Numbered from the stretch's first letter, positions 9,176 through 19,404 are shown. The stretch: 43,313 nt of DNA from Clostridiales bacterium DTU032 (GCA_001512745.1 LFSM01000102.1:1-43313); one strand, 5' to 3'. A program made the numbers and translations. The notes: generated by a model not told the origin, from the letters alone.

Positions 9176-10294
9176 ATGCAGAAGGAAAAAGAAAGCAGAC
9201 CATACCTGTCCTGGGAACTTGTTGGAAATTTCATGGAAGACGCTTTTGTAGCCTACGGTGTCCCACGTGAGGATGCCAAGATATGTGCAGATGTCTTGAT
9301 GGAAAGCGACCGCCAGGGAATTGAAAGTCACGGCAGCAATCGTTTCAAACCGATTTATCTTGATCGGATTAAAGCAGGCATTCTTAATCCTGTAACCGAC
9401 TATGAAATTGTGAAGGAAACCCCGAGCACCTTAGTTGTGGATGCTCATGACGGCATGGGTATGGTTGCCTCCTACCGAACAATGAAAAGCTTAATTGAGA
9501 AGGCCCGGACCAATGGTATTGCAATGGCTGCTGTCCGTAATAGCTCTCATTACGGGATTGCCGGCTATTGGCCTTTAATGGCAGTCAGAGAAGGAATGAT
9601 CGGCATTACCGGCACAAATGCACGTTCCAGTATAGCGCCGACTTTCGGTGTGGAAAATATGCTGGGCACCAATCCCCTGACTTTCGGAATGCCGACGGAT
9701 GAGGATTTTCCTTTCATGCTGGACTGCGCAACGAGCATAAGCCAGCGCGGTAAAATCGAAGTTTACGCCCGTACGGGCAAAGATGCTCCTGAAGGTGTTG
9801 TCATCGGGCACGACGGCGTGGCCATGACTGACAGTGGGGAGATTCTGAAAGGGCTGACTGACGGTACCGCCGCCCTGACACCTCTCGGTGGAATCGGCGA
9901 AGAGCTGGGCGGCTATAAGGGCTACGGATATGCCACTGTCGTTGAGATACTCTCAGCTGCCCTACAGGCAGGCAGCTTTCTGAAGCTGATCACAAATGTC
10001 GACGAAGCAGGCAATAAGCGGCCTTATCATCTGGGACATTTCTTTATTGTTATCGATCCGGAGGCTTTCTGTGGTCTGGATACTTTCAAGAAGATAGCCG
10101 GAGATATTCTGCGCGATTTGCGTGCCTCCAAAAAAGCACCGGGCCAGGATCGGATTTATACAGCTGGTGAGAAGGAGTGGCTTGTCTGGCAGGAACGCAA
10201 GGACAAAGGTGTGCCGGTCGGTTCAGCAGTTCAGAAGGAATTTATTGCAGTAAGAGATGAGACCAAGCTCTCCTACCGCTTTCCCTTTGAATAA
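9176..10294 (+). CDS. Ldh2 family malate/L-lactate/ureidoglycolate-type dehydrogenase
   Basis: SDRQGIESHGSNRF, RNSSHYGIAGYW and GTNPLTFGMPT motifs. Confidence 0.88.
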   Translation: MQKEKESRPYLSWELVGNFMEDAFVAYGVPREDAKICADVLMESDRQGIESHGSNRFKPIYLDRIKAGILNPVTDYEIVKETPSTLVVDAHDGMGMVASYRTMKSLIEKARTNGIAMAAVRNSSHYGIAGYWPLMAVREGMIGITGTNARSSIAPTFGVENMLGTNPLTFGMPTDEDFPFMLDCATSISQRGKIEVYARTGKDAPEGVVIGHDGVAMTDSGEILKGLTDGTAALTPLGGIGEELGGYKGYGYATVVEILSAALQAGSFLKLITNVDEAGNKRPYHLGHFFIVIDPEAFCGLDTFKKIAGDILRDLRASKKAPGQDRIYTAGEKEWLVWQERKDKGVPVGSAVQKEFIAVRDETKLSYRFPFE

Positions 10295-10312
10295 AAAATC
10301 TGACTCACATAA

Positions 10313-10340
10313 AACAGGCCTCTCTCAAGAGGGGCCTGTT
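10313..10340 (+). terminator. Stem-loop, probable weak intrinsic terminator
   Basis: AACAGGCC...GGCCTGTT inverted repeat after the CDS; poor U-tract. Confidence 0.5.
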
Positions 10341-10383
10341 GCTTCTGTACGACTTGCCCAAATTTATCTTAAAATATGATCAA

Positions 10384-10410
10384 TTGACTGGCTATATTTC
10401 ATGGTATAAT
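10384..10410 (+). promoter_or_regulatory. Putative sigma-A promoter for the nucleoside importer operon
   Basis: TTGACT, 15-nt spacer, TATAAT; spacer is short. Confidence 0.45.
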
Positions 10411-10573
10411 CACTATACAGCAACAAAGCAATGTTCTTATGTTGTTTATTTTTGTATTACCTGGGATAAGTGTGTGTTACCACGCTTTTGAATAAATGGA
10501 CCTCTTTCGAATGCGGCGCGGATCCCGACAAGAAGACCCGCGAGGGACCTTCAGAAGAAAGGATTGACGGACC

Positions 10574-12106
10574 ATGAGCAATAATGTCATAGAGATGGAT
10601 CACATCACAAAGCGTTTCGGCAGCTTTACAGCCGTAGATGATGTGTCATTCCATCTAAGACAGGGAGAAATCCATGCCTTGCTGGGCGAGAACGGCGCAG
10701 GAAAAACCACCCTGGTGAACGTGCTCTTCGGGCTTTATGCCCATGAAGAAGGCACAATCAAAATCAAGGGAGAGCCGGCAACCCTGAATAACCCGAATGA
10801 TGCCAATGACTATGGTATCGGCATGGTGCACCAACACTTTATGCTAGTACAGAACTTCACCGTTTTAGAAAGTATTATTCTGGGTGATGAACCAACTAAA
10901 GCCGGTATCATCAATAAAAGTAAGGCACTGGAGAAAGTCCTTGAAATCTCAGAACGCTATAAGCTAGCTATAGAGCCGGATGCTGAAATTCGTAATATCA
11001 CAGTCGGTCAGCAGCAGCGTGTAGAGATTCTAAAAATGCTTTTCCGTGAAAACGAGATTTTGATTTTTGATGAACCGACTGCTGTTCTTACCCCTCAGGA
11101 AATTGATGAACTGATGAGTATAATGCGCAATCTGGCTGATGAAGGTAAATCCATTATCTTTATAACTCATAAGCTAAATGAGATTCAGAAGGTTGCCGAT
11201 CGCGTGACTATTCTGCGCAAGGGAAAACATATCGTGACCCTTGATGTAGCTGATACTACAGCAGAAGAGATGTCAGAACTGATGGTTGGCCGTGCGGTTG
11301 ATTTTGATGTTGATAAAGCTGAGATTGCAAGAGGGGATGTGGTTTTTTCCTGTGAAAACATTACCGTCAAGCGCGAGCACTCTACTAAGAACGCAGTACA
11401 TGATGTTTCACTCGAGGTTCATTCAGGTGAGATTGTTTCTGTAGCAGGTGTGGACGGCAATGGACAGTCCGAGCTGGTCTATGCACTGACAGGAATTACC
11501 CCTCCAGATGAGGGGCGCATTTTTCTCAATGGCCGTGATATCAGCAAAAGCAGTATCCGGGAACGCACAGAATCCGGTATGGCTCATATTCCTGAAGACC
11601 GCCAGCGCTTTGGCATGATTCTGGATCTTAGTCTTGCTAATAATCTTGTCTTACAAACTTATTATTTGCCCCGCTTTCAAAAACGTGGCTTTATGCGCTT
11701 CGATAGTATCAGAGGCTATGCGGATGAGTTGATCGGCCGCTTTGATATCCGCAGCAGTGAAGGTGCGAACAGTATGGGGCGGGCCTTGTCCGGAGGCAAC
11801 CAGCAAAAAGCAATTGTCGCCAGAGAGCTGGACCGCGATGCAGATATTATCATAGCAGTACAGCCGGTGCGCGGCCTCGACGTAGGCGCTATCGAATACA
11901 TTCATGGTCAATTGCTGGAGCAGCGGAACCAGGGAAAAGGCGTTTTGCTGATTTCTTTTGAACTTGACGAGGTCATGAACCTTTCTGATCGTATTTTAGT
12001 TATGTATGAAGGTGAAATCGTTGCTGATCTGGATCCGGATCAGACTGACGAGCGTGAACTCGGCCTCTATATGGCTGGAAAGAAGAAGGAGGTCGGGCAT
12101 GTCTGA
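10574..12106 (+). CDS. BMP-family (nucleoside) ABC transporter ATP-binding protein, two ATPase domains
   Basis: GENGAGKTTLVNVLFG, MVHQHFMLV, VGQQQRVEILKML and second domain VDGNGQSELVYALTG. Confidence 0.92.
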   Translation: MSNNVIEMDHITKRFGSFTAVDDVSFHLRQGEIHALLGENGAGKTTLVNVLFGLYAHEEGTIKIKGEPATLNNPNDANDYGIGMVHQHFMLVQNFTVLESIILGDEPTKAGIINKSKALEKVLEISERYKLAIEPDAEIRNITVGQQQRVEILKMLFRENEILIFDEPTAVLTPQEIDELMSIMRNLADEGKSIIFITHKLNEIQKVADRVTILRKGKHIVTLDVADTTAEEMSELMVGRAVDFDVDKAEIARGDVVFSCENITVKREHSTKNAVHDVSLEVHSGEIVSVAGVDGNGQSELVYALTGITPPDEGRIFLNGRDISKSSIRERTESGMAHIPEDRQRFGMILDLSLANNLVLQTYYLPRFQKRGFMRFDSIRGYADELIGRFDIRSSEGANSMGRALSGGNQQKAIVARELDRDADIIIAVQPVRGLDVGAIEYIHGQLLEQRNQGKGVLLISFELDEVMNLSDRILVMYEGEIVADLDPDQTDERELGLYMAGKKKEVGHV

Positions 12107-13340
12107 TTCAGGCAAGAATAAGGATCATGAGTTCAAAAATAAGCCTTTAGTGGATGCAGGCAGGCAGGCAGTTCCGGAAGAAGAATTGTCTCTGTCCCAT
12201 CAGGCACGTACTAAAGGTTTTTACAGCTTTTTCGCTTCTCTGATGGCAATAATAACGGGACTGCTTGTGGGAGTTATTATCCTCCTGATCGCGAATCCTT
12301 CCCGGGCCGGTCGAGGCTTGTTAACTATTCTCAAAGGGGGCATGACCGGCAGCCCAACTCAGTTCGGACAGGCGATTGCTACTGCTATTCCCATAATTAT
12401 GACCGGCCTCAGTGTTGCTTTTGCCTATAAGTCAGGCCTTTTCAATATAGGAGCTTCGGGACAATTTATGGTCGGAGGTGTCTGTGCTGTCTTTGTTGCG
12501 ATAAAAGGCACAATGATTCCTGCATCAGTACTCTGGCTGGTCTGTATGCTGGCTGCCATAGTCGGAGGAGCGGTCTGGGGTTCGGTTCCGGGCATACTTA
12601 AAGCATATTTTAAGGTCAATGAGGTCATCACTTCGATCATGATGAACTATATTGGCATGTATCTGGTAAAAATAATAATAGAACAAACGATTTATGATTC
12701 CCGCTATGCGAGAGCGCAGAATGTCCCAGTGCGTGCTGAAATTCCAACCCTTGGACTTGACACCGCATTCCCGGGTACAAATCTTAATATCAGCCTTGTG
12801 CTTTGTTTCATATTCTGTCTGATTATTTTTATTATTTCTTCCCGCACAGTGTTTGGTTACGAACTTACAGCAGTTGGTCTGAACCCTGATGCTTCCCGTT
12901 ATGCAGGAATTAATTCTAACCGCACCGTAATTACGGCAATGATCATTGCCGGAGCTTTGTCAGGTATTGGCGGCTTTATGATGTACCTGGGCGGAACAGG
13001 CGTTTATATGGAAACAAACGAAATTGTTGCCTTGCAAGGTTTCAATGGTATTCCGGTTGCTTTACTGGCCATGAATCATCCGATAGGAGTTTTCCTGTCC
13101 GGTTTATTTATCGGCCAAATCACGATAGGGGGAGAAAACCTGCAGCTGCATGGTTACTCGAAAGAAATCATTGACATGATCATTGCTGTCATCATCTACT
13201 GTGCTGCCTTCTCTTTGATTTTCAAGCAAATGCTTTCTCGGATTGTCAGTGGTATAAAAAAGAACAGAAAGCGAGCCGGAGGAAGACGGCAGGGACCTGG
13301 CCGAAATGTGCGGGCTGATGAATCGGAGGTATCCTCATGA
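12099..13340 (+). CDS. Nucleoside ABC transporter permease
   Basis: hydrophobic; LFNIGASGQFMVGG and NEVITSIMMNYIG motifs of BMP-type permeases; ATG 12099 overlaps the upstream stop. Confidence 0.9.
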   Translation: MSDSGKNKDHEFKNKPLVDAGRQAVPEEELSLSHQARTKGFYSFFASLMAIITGLLVGVIILLIANPSRAGRGLLTILKGGMTGSPTQFGQAIATAIPIIMTGLSVAFAYKSGLFNIGASGQFMVGGVCAVFVAIKGTMIPASVLWLVCMLAAIVGGAVWGSVPGILKAYFKVNEVITSIMMNYIGMYLVKIIIEQTIYDSRYARAQNVPVRAEIPTLGLDTAFPGTNLNISLVLCFIFCLIIFIISSRTVFGYELTAVGLNPDASRYAGINSNRTVITAMIIAGALSGIGGFMMYLGGTGVYMETNEIVALQGFNGIPVALLAMNHPIGVFLSGLFIGQITIGGENLQLHGYSKEIIDMIIAVIIYCAAFSLIFKQMLSRIVSGIKKNRKRAGGRRQGPGRNVRADESEVSS

Positions 13341-14290
13341 AAACTATTGCCTTTATAGTGCAACAGACCATGATCTTTTCTATACCGCTGCTTGTAGTTG
13401 GCATGGGCGGTATGTATTCAGAACGCAGCGGTGTTATTAACGTTGGTCTGGATGGCGGTATGATCATGGGAGCCTTCACCGGCACTCTCTTTATCAACCG
13501 GATGCAGGGGGTTATCTCCGGTCAGGGCCTGCTCCTGCTGGCGCTGCTGGTGGCAGGATTGTCAGGCTTCATCTTTACAATCTTTCATGCCTTCGCTTCG
13601 ATCAATCTCAAAGCAAATCAGGTTATCAGCGGTACCGCCATGAACATGTTCGCTCCTGCCTTTGCTATCTTTGCTGCTCGTCTGGTCTTCGGAACCCAAC
13701 AGGTACCCTTCAGGGATACTTTTTTTATCCGAAGAATACCGCTATTAGGAGATATTCCTATTATCGGACCGCTTCTGTTTCAGAATGCCTATCTTACGAC
13801 CTACATTGGATTTCTGATCTTCTTCATTGCCTGGTTTGTGATCCAAAGGACTCCTTTCGGCCTTCGCCTGCGGGCCTGCGGTGAGCATCCGGGTGCTGCA
13901 GATACAGTTGGTATTGATGTCCAGCGCATGCGCTGGGCCGGTACCCTGATTTCAGGTTTCCTTGCCGGTATCGGCGGCCTGGCTTTTGTCGTCCCGACCT
14001 CGACCGAATCCAATGCCACAGTTTACGGCTACGGCTTCTTATCGCTGGCAGTGATGATTTTCGGTCAGTGGAGATCGCAGAAAATCCTGGGAGCTGCTTT
14101 TTTCTTCGGTTTAATGAAGACAATCGCTTCTGCTTATTCGGCAATTCCGGGTATAAAGGACCTGCCCATTCCGGCAACGGTATATAAGATGATTCCTTAC
14201 ATTGCCACTTTGATCGTCTTGATCTTTATGTCTAAACGTTCTCAGGCACCGGCAGCGGAAGGAATACCATATGAGAAAACAGGGCGTTAA
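13337..14290 (+). CDS. Nucleoside ABC transporter permease
   Basis: hydrophobic; MYSERSGVINVGLDGGMIMGAF and LRACGEHPGAADTVGIDV motifs; translationally coupled. Confidence 0.9.
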   Translation: MKTIAFIVQQTMIFSIPLLVVGMGGMYSERSGVINVGLDGGMIMGAFTGTLFINRMQGVISGQGLLLLALLVAGLSGFIFTIFHAFASINLKANQVISGTAMNMFAPAFAIFAARLVFGTQQVPFRDTFFIRRIPLLGDIPIIGPLLFQNAYLTTYIGFLIFFIAWFVIQRTPFGLRLRACGEHPGAADTVGIDVQRMRWAGTLISGFLAGIGGLAFVVPTSTESNATVYGYGFLSLAVMIFGQWRSQKILGAAFFFGLMKTIASAYSAIPGIKDLPIPATVYKMIPYIATLIVLIFMSKRSQAPAAEGIPYEKTGR

Positions 14291-15624
14291 TGAGAATATA
14301 CGATTTAATTAAGAAAAAGCGTGATGGCGGCACTCATAGCAAAGAGGAGCTTCGTTTCATTATTGATTCTTATGTGAGTGGAAATATTCCAGACTATCAG
14401 ATTTCCGCCTGGCTGATGGCTGTCTATTTTCAGGGCATGAGCAGTGAAGAAACGCTGGAATTTACGCAGGCACTGGTGCAATCGGGAGATCAGGTGGACT
14501 TATCCGCCATTGATGGTGTCAAGGTGGATAAGCACTCGACCGGCGGGGTTGGTGATAAGACTTCTCTCATTGTGGGACCAATTGTCGCAGCCTGTGGTTT
14601 GAAATTAGCAAAAATGAGTGGGCGCGGTTTAGGCCACACAGGTGGAACCCTTGACAAGCTGGAGGCCATACCCGGCCTGAGCACGGAGCTGTCTGAGCGG
14701 GAATTTATCGAACAGGTTCAGAAGATCGGCCTGGCGATTATCGGCCAGACTGCAGATTTGGCGCCGGGCGACAAGAAGCTGTATGCACTGCGTGACGTAA
14801 CGGCTACAGTGGATTCCATACCTTTAATTGCCGGTTCCATTATGAGCAAAAAACTGGCAGCCGGAAGTGACATTATCGTCCTGGATGTTAAATGCGGCAG
14901 CGGTGCTTTTATGAAAAATGTAAAAGATGCAGTAGAGCTGGCACAGACGATGGTTGATATCGGTGAGGGAGCCGGACGCAAAACGGCAGCCCTGGTCACA
15001 GATATGGATCGTCCCCTGGGTCAGTGTATTGGCAATGCAATTGAAATAACTGAAGTTATTCAGGTCTTAAAGGATGAAGGCCCGGAAGACCTGCGGGAAT
15101 TATGCTTTGTACTAAGTTCGGAATTACTTAAGCTGGCAAATCCGGAATCAGGACAAGATTACGACGCACTTGTCCGGGAAGCCGTTTCTTCAGGCAAAGC
15201 ACTGGACTGCTTTGCTCAAATGGTAGCAGCACAAGGCGGCGATCCCCATATTACACAAGATATCAGCATTTTACCGCAGCCAAAATATTCGGCTGAAATC
15301 ATAGCAGTACAAGACGGCTGGATCAGCCATATGGATACGGAGACCTGCGGCATAGCATCATCTATGCTAGGCGCAGGGCGTTTGAAAATGGATGATCAGA
15401 TTCAGCCTGCAGCAGGAATCAGACTTCACCGCCGCAGCGGTGAACAGGTAAAGAAAGGTGAAATACTGGCGGAACTCTATACTGATGATGAGACACTGTT
15501 GGCTGCTGCAAAATCGAAGTTGGAGTCAGCCTATGTGTTTACTGAAGAGAAAGCAGAAAGCAAAGCTCTTATTCTTGCACGTGTATACGCCAAGGATAAT
15601 AGCAAAACAGGTTTGGATGTCTGA
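14290..15624 (+). CDS. pdp: Pyrimidine-nucleoside (thymidine) phosphorylase
   Basis: MRIYDLIKKKRDG, KHSTGGVGDKTSLIVGP, KMSGRGLGHTGGTLDKLE and DVKCGSGAFM motifs. Confidence 0.94.
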   Translation: MRIYDLIKKKRDGGTHSKEELRFIIDSYVSGNIPDYQISAWLMAVYFQGMSSEETLEFTQALVQSGDQVDLSAIDGVKVDKHSTGGVGDKTSLIVGPIVAACGLKLAKMSGRGLGHTGGTLDKLEAIPGLSTELSEREFIEQVQKIGLAIIGQTADLAPGDKKLYALRDVTATVDSIPLIAGSIMSKKLAAGSDIIVLDVKCGSGAFMKNVKDAVELAQTMVDIGEGAGRKTAALVTDMDRPLGQCIGNAIEITEVIQVLKDEGPEDLRELCFVLSSELLKLANPESGQDYDALVREAVSSGKALDCFAQMVAAQGGDPHITQDISILPQPKYSAEIIAVQDGWISHMDTETCGIASSMLGAGRLKMDDQIQPAAGIRLHRRSGEQVKKGEILAELYTDDETLLAAAKSKLESAYVFTEEKAESKALILARVYAKDNSKTGLDV

Positions 15625-15664
15625 CACAGGCTAAAGGCCAAGATCAGACCTTAGGAGGTAGAAA

Positions 15665-16798
15665 ATGAATAGAAAGAAGATTTTTGCACTTATGCTGGTA
15701 CTGGTGATGATGCTAGGCGTCATCTCTGCCTGCGGCAACGGAAAAGAAAAAGATTCACTGCACAAAGAAGGTAAACAGGATGCACAAGGCAATGCGGAGA
15801 TTGCATTGATCACTGACGTAGGTACCATAGATGACAAGTCATTTAACCAGGGTTCCTGGGAGGGCGTCGTACAATACGCCATCGACAATGACAAAACCTT
15901 TAAGTACTTCCAGCCAACAGAAAAGTCTGACGCAGCTTACATCAACTCCATAAATCTGGCCATTGAAGGTGGAGCCAAAATTATAGTAACGCCGGGCTTC
16001 CTTTTCGAAGGACCGATTCATACAGTACAGAATCAGTTCCCGGATGTTCATTTCATCCTGCTGGATGGCTATCCTCATTCGGGCGATTATGTTCCGGATA
16101 TTTCGGATAATGTCGTCGGCATTCTCTATGCTGAGGAAGAATCAGGCTATCTGGCCGGCTATGCGGCAGTCCGCGATGGTTATCGCGATCTTGGTTTCAT
16201 GGGCGGCATGGCAGTCCCGGCGGTTGTCCGTTTCGGTTACGGTTTCCTCCAGGGCGCTGACGACGCTGCTGCTGAACTGGGTCTGGCAGCCGGCGATGTT
16301 AAGGTGAAATACACCTATGTAGGCAACTTTGATGCCAGTCCGGAGAATGAATCAAAAGCAGCTTCCTGGTTCCAGGAAGGCACGGAAGTGATCTTTGCCT
16401 GCGGCGGTGCGGTCGGCACCTCAGTGATGAAGGCTGCAGAGAAGGCTGATGCTAAAGTTATCGGTGTTGACGTCGACCAATATGCTGAATCAGATACAGT
16501 CATCACCTCAGCCATGAAGAACCTGAAGAAATCAGTTAATGACGCTATCACAAGTATCTATGACGGGACCTGGGAAGGCGGCAAGATATTAACGCTCGAC
16601 GCCACTCAGGGATACACCATGATTTCCATGGAAAATGCCCGTTTTAAGGAATTCAAACAGGCGGACTATGATGCTGTCTATGCGAAACTGGTTGCCGGCA
16701 GCATTGATATCACTAAAGATCAGGATGCAAGCGGTGAACAGATTCTTGAGCCGACAGATCTTGAATTGTCTCTCGTTGCTGTTGAAAACATTAAGTAA
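15665..16798 (+). CDS. BMP-family nucleoside-binding lipoprotein
   Basis: lipobox LGVISACGN; DVGTIDDKSFNQGSWEG; importer operon context. Confidence 0.92.
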   Translation: MNRKKIFALMLVLVMMLGVISACGNGKEKDSLHKEGKQDAQGNAEIALITDVGTIDDKSFNQGSWEGVVQYAIDNDKTFKYFQPTEKSDAAYINSINLAIEGGAKIIVTPGFLFEGPIHTVQNQFPDVHFILLDGYPHSGDYVPDISDNVVGILYAEEESGYLAGYAAVRDGYRDLGFMGGMAVPAVVRFGYGFLQGADDAAAELGLAAGDVKVKYTYVGNFDASPENESKAASWFQEGTEVIFACGGAVGTSVMKAAEKADAKVIGVDVDQYAESDTVITSAMKNLKKSVNDAITSIYDGTWEGGKILTLDATQGYTMISMENARFKEFKQADYDAVYAKLVAGSIDITKDQDASGEQILEPTDLELSLVAVENIK

Positions 16799-16824
16799 AA
16801 CTTGCTGAAAAGCTAAGCAAAGTA

Positions 16825-16858
16825 AAAAGGCCCCGGATATGATTGTCTGGGGCCTTTT
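16825..16858. terminator. Bidirectional intrinsic terminator between convergent genes
   Basis: AAAAGGCCCC-N14-GGGGCCTTTT. Confidence 0.88.
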
Positions 16859-16878
16859 GCGTGGTGTGATGCGGGTGG

Positions 16879-18975
16879 CTATGATTTTTGCACACTGTCA
16901 TCGTGGAGTTTTTCGATTTTCTGCAAATGAGGGATGTGGAAGATGCGGAAACAGTTGAGGATAACTAAGAGGGTTACTCCGACATCAGCGAAAACTGCCA
17001 GCCACATAGGCATATAGCCGATTGCTGCCAGGAGAAGGAAGAGGAACTTGACTCCCAGGGCGAAAACAATGTTCTGGCGGGCAATATTCATAGTTTTTTT
17101 CGAAATAACCAGGCCCTTCAACAGAGCTGACAAGTTATCCTGCATCAGTACCACATCGGCTGCTTCTATGGCGGCGTCACTGCCCAGTCCCCCCATTGCT
17201 ACGCCGACATCAGCTGTCATCAGAACAGGTGCGTCATTGATACCGTCACCGGCAAAACCGGTCTTGCCATTTTTTTCATCAGCAAGCACTTCTTCCATCC
17301 AGGCAACCTTGTCCTGTGGCAGCAGAGAGGCATGTATCTCATCTATGCCGGCCTCCTTAGCCACCTCACGTGCAAAAACTTCGTTATCTCCGGTCAGCAG
17401 GGCCATGCGGTCCACGCCTTCTGCACGCAAGGCTGCGATGGTTTGAGGAGCTTCTGCCTTTAACTCATCGCGGATCACGATATGCCCCAGGTAACGAATG
17501 TCAGTTGCAGGCGGATCTGCCTTAACTTCCTCGTAAGAACGCTTGTCTCTGAAGTTCGGCACGATTGCCACGTGACTCATGGTCCAAGCCTGGCCTTCAC
17601 AGCCATCAGCAAGAGCGCTTTCGTGCAGTCCCAGCATCTTCATTAAAGCGGCATTGCCCAGATAAACAGTTGCCGGCAGTTCAAGGGGGAGTCTGAGTCC
17701 GTTGGACTTGTCGATTACGCCGCGAACTCCGTGTCCCGGAACAGAGATGATATCCGAGAGCCCTTCTGAGGACAGGCTGATACCGAGGGATTTGGCATGG
17801 GCGACAATGCTCTGGGCGATCGGATGAGTGAAGCTTTGCTCCATGGTAGCTGCCAGAGCAATAAAAGCTTTCTCGTCAACATGATCTTCGGCGTGACTTG
17901 CGATCACACTGAACTTGCCCTCAGTGAGCGTACCGGTCTTATCAAAAGCCAGTGTCTTCAACTTGGACAGATTTTCCAAATCTGTGCCTCCCCGCACTAA
18001 AACACCGTGGCGTGAGGCCATACCGATGCCAGAGACGAAGGTGAGGGGGACTGAAATGACGAAGGCGCAGGGACAGGAGACTACAAGAAAGATCAGTCCC
18101 CGGTAGACCCAGTTAGAAAAACTCTGATCTAAAAGCAAGGGCGGAAGGACTGAAATCAGGACAGCCAGCAAGACGACAATGGGTGTATAGACTCTTGAAA
18201 AACGCCTGACCAGTGTTTCAGTGTGTGCCTTGCGCGAAGAAGCCTCAGTAACCATGTCCATAACGCGGCTGGCTGTAGACTCTGCGTAAACCGTTTCGGC
18301 TTTCATGCGCAAGAGGCCGTCGCCATTAACACTGCCACTCAGAACCTGACTGCCTTCTTCTACTTCCACCGGTAAGGACTCACCACTTATGGCTGCTGTG
18401 TTTAGGCTGCTTAAGCCGCTTACAATCAGCCCGTCAGTGGGGATAAGTTCTCCGGGCTGAATTTCCAGAATATCTCCCACTTTAATATCTGCCGGGTCAA
18501 TCTGCCTGACACCTTGATCAGTGACCAGGTTGGCGTAAGGGGCGGCAATGTCCAGCAAGTCACTAATGGATTGCTGCGATTTGCCGACAGCATAATGCTC
18601 CAGATTTTCACCAATCTGGTAAAGAATCATGACCAGGGCGGCTTCAGGATATTCGCCAAGGATGACTGCACCCACAGTGGCCACCGACATGAGAAATTCT
18701 TCATCCATAATAAAACCGGATAAGAGCTTTTTCACAGCGTTGACCATGACTTTGAAACCGGCCAGAAGCCAGGCGGCTATCATAAGAATTATGAAGACAG
18801 TTCCTGCAGCAAAGACATATTTCGCAATGAGGCCGCAGATGAAAATTGCAATGGAAATAAAAAGTAGAATGAGATTAAGTTTTTCTTCTTCCTCACTTCC
18901 GTGATCGTGACCGTGATCGTGACCGTGATCGTGACCGTGATTATGATCGTCTTTTTTTAAAACGTTTTTGCTCAT
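16879..18975 (-). CDS. Heavy-metal P1B-type ATPase (Zn/Cd/Pb-like) with His-rich N-terminus
   Basis: SCPCAFVISVP, DKTGTLTEG, FTHPIAQ, GDGINDAPVL motifs; N-terminal HNHGHDHGHDHGHDHG; no N-terminal CxxC HMA domain visible. Confidence 0.93.
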   Translation of the reverse strand: MSKNVLKKDDHNHGHDHGHDHGHDHGSEEEEKLNLILLFISIAIFICGLIAKYVFAAGTVFIILMIAAWLLAGFKVMVNAVKKLLSGFIMDEEFLMSVATVGAVILGEYPEAALVMILYQIGENLEHYAVGKSQQSISDLLDIAAPYANLVTDQGVRQIDPADIKVGDILEIQPGELIPTDGLIVSGLSSLNTAAISGESLPVEVEEGSQVLSGSVNGDGLLRMKAETVYAESTASRVMDMVTEASSRKAHTETLVRRFSRVYTPIVVLLAVLISVLPPLLLDQSFSNWVYRGLIFLVVSCPCAFVISVPLTFVSGIGMASRHGVLVRGGTDLENLSKLKTLAFDKTGTLTEGKFSVIASHAEDHVDEKAFIALAATMEQSFTHPIAQSIVAHAKSLGISLSSEGLSDIISVPGHGVRGVIDKSNGLRLPLELPATVYLGNAALMKMLGLHESALADGCEGQAWTMSHVAIVPNFRDKRSYEEVKADPPATDIRYLGHIVIRDELKAEAPQTIAALRAEGVDRMALLTGDNEVFAREVAKEAGIDEIHASLLPQDKVAWMEEVLADEKNGKTGFAGDGINDAPVLMTADVGVAMGGLGSDAAIEAADVVLMQDNLSALLKGLVISKKTMNIARQNIVFALGVKFLFLLLAAIGYMPMWLAVFADVGVTLLVILNCFRIFHIPHLQKIEKLHDDSVQKS
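18901..18936. repeat. Three exact tandem copies of GTGATCGTGACC encoding the His/Asp repeat
   Basis: direct reading. Confidence 0.9.
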
Positions 18976-19011
18976 TTGCTGACAATTTGCTCCTTCTTAA
19001 AGACTTAGACA

Positions 19012-19374
19012 TTATTCGTTAACGTGCCCTTTTCCAACATCGTATATCTCGATCACGTGATTGTCGGAAAGGCTATAGTATATGTATTTTCCATCCCGGC
19101 GTGCTTTGACCAGATTGCTCTGACGCAAGATGCGCAGCTGATGAGAAATTGCTGAGTCAGACAGTGATAAAAGCAGAGCCAGATCACTGACACAAAGCTC
19201 GCTCAGGCGCAAAGCCGAGATGATCTGAACACGCGTATTGTCGCCCATGACAGAAAAAAGATCAGCAAGCTTGGACATTTCATCTTTTCCGGGCATTTGT
19301 TCTCTGATTTCAGGCAAATCACAGCGACATTTAGCTTCTTCTTGTGACATAGGACCCTCCACAAATAATATCAT
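19012..19374 (-). CDS. ArsR/SmtB-family metal-responsive repressor
   Basis: ELCVSDLALLLSLSDSAISHQLRILRQSNLVKARRDGKYIYYSL; C-terminal D-x-H-x10-H-x2-E (DNHVIEIYDVGKGHVNE) like the SmtB alpha5 site. Confidence 0.92.
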   Translation of the reverse strand: MILFVEGPMSQEEAKCRCDLPEIREQMPGKDEMSKLADLFSVMGDNTRVQIISALRLSELCVSDLALLLSLSDSAISHQLRILRQSNLVKARRDGKYIYYSLSDNHVIEIYDVGKGHVNE

Positions 19375-19404
19375 TTAGACAATTGAACAAGTATCAAAAT
19401 GATA
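19369..19404. promoter_or_regulatory. Candidate ArsR operator
   Basis: interrupted inverted repeat TATCATTT-N20-AAATGATA at the repressor start codon and upstream. Confidence 0.45.

Noticed and set aside
18901-18938. Short tandem repeat as a CRISPR-like array
   Set aside because: The 12-bp units are contiguous with no spacers and encode the His-rich N-terminus of the metal ATPase.
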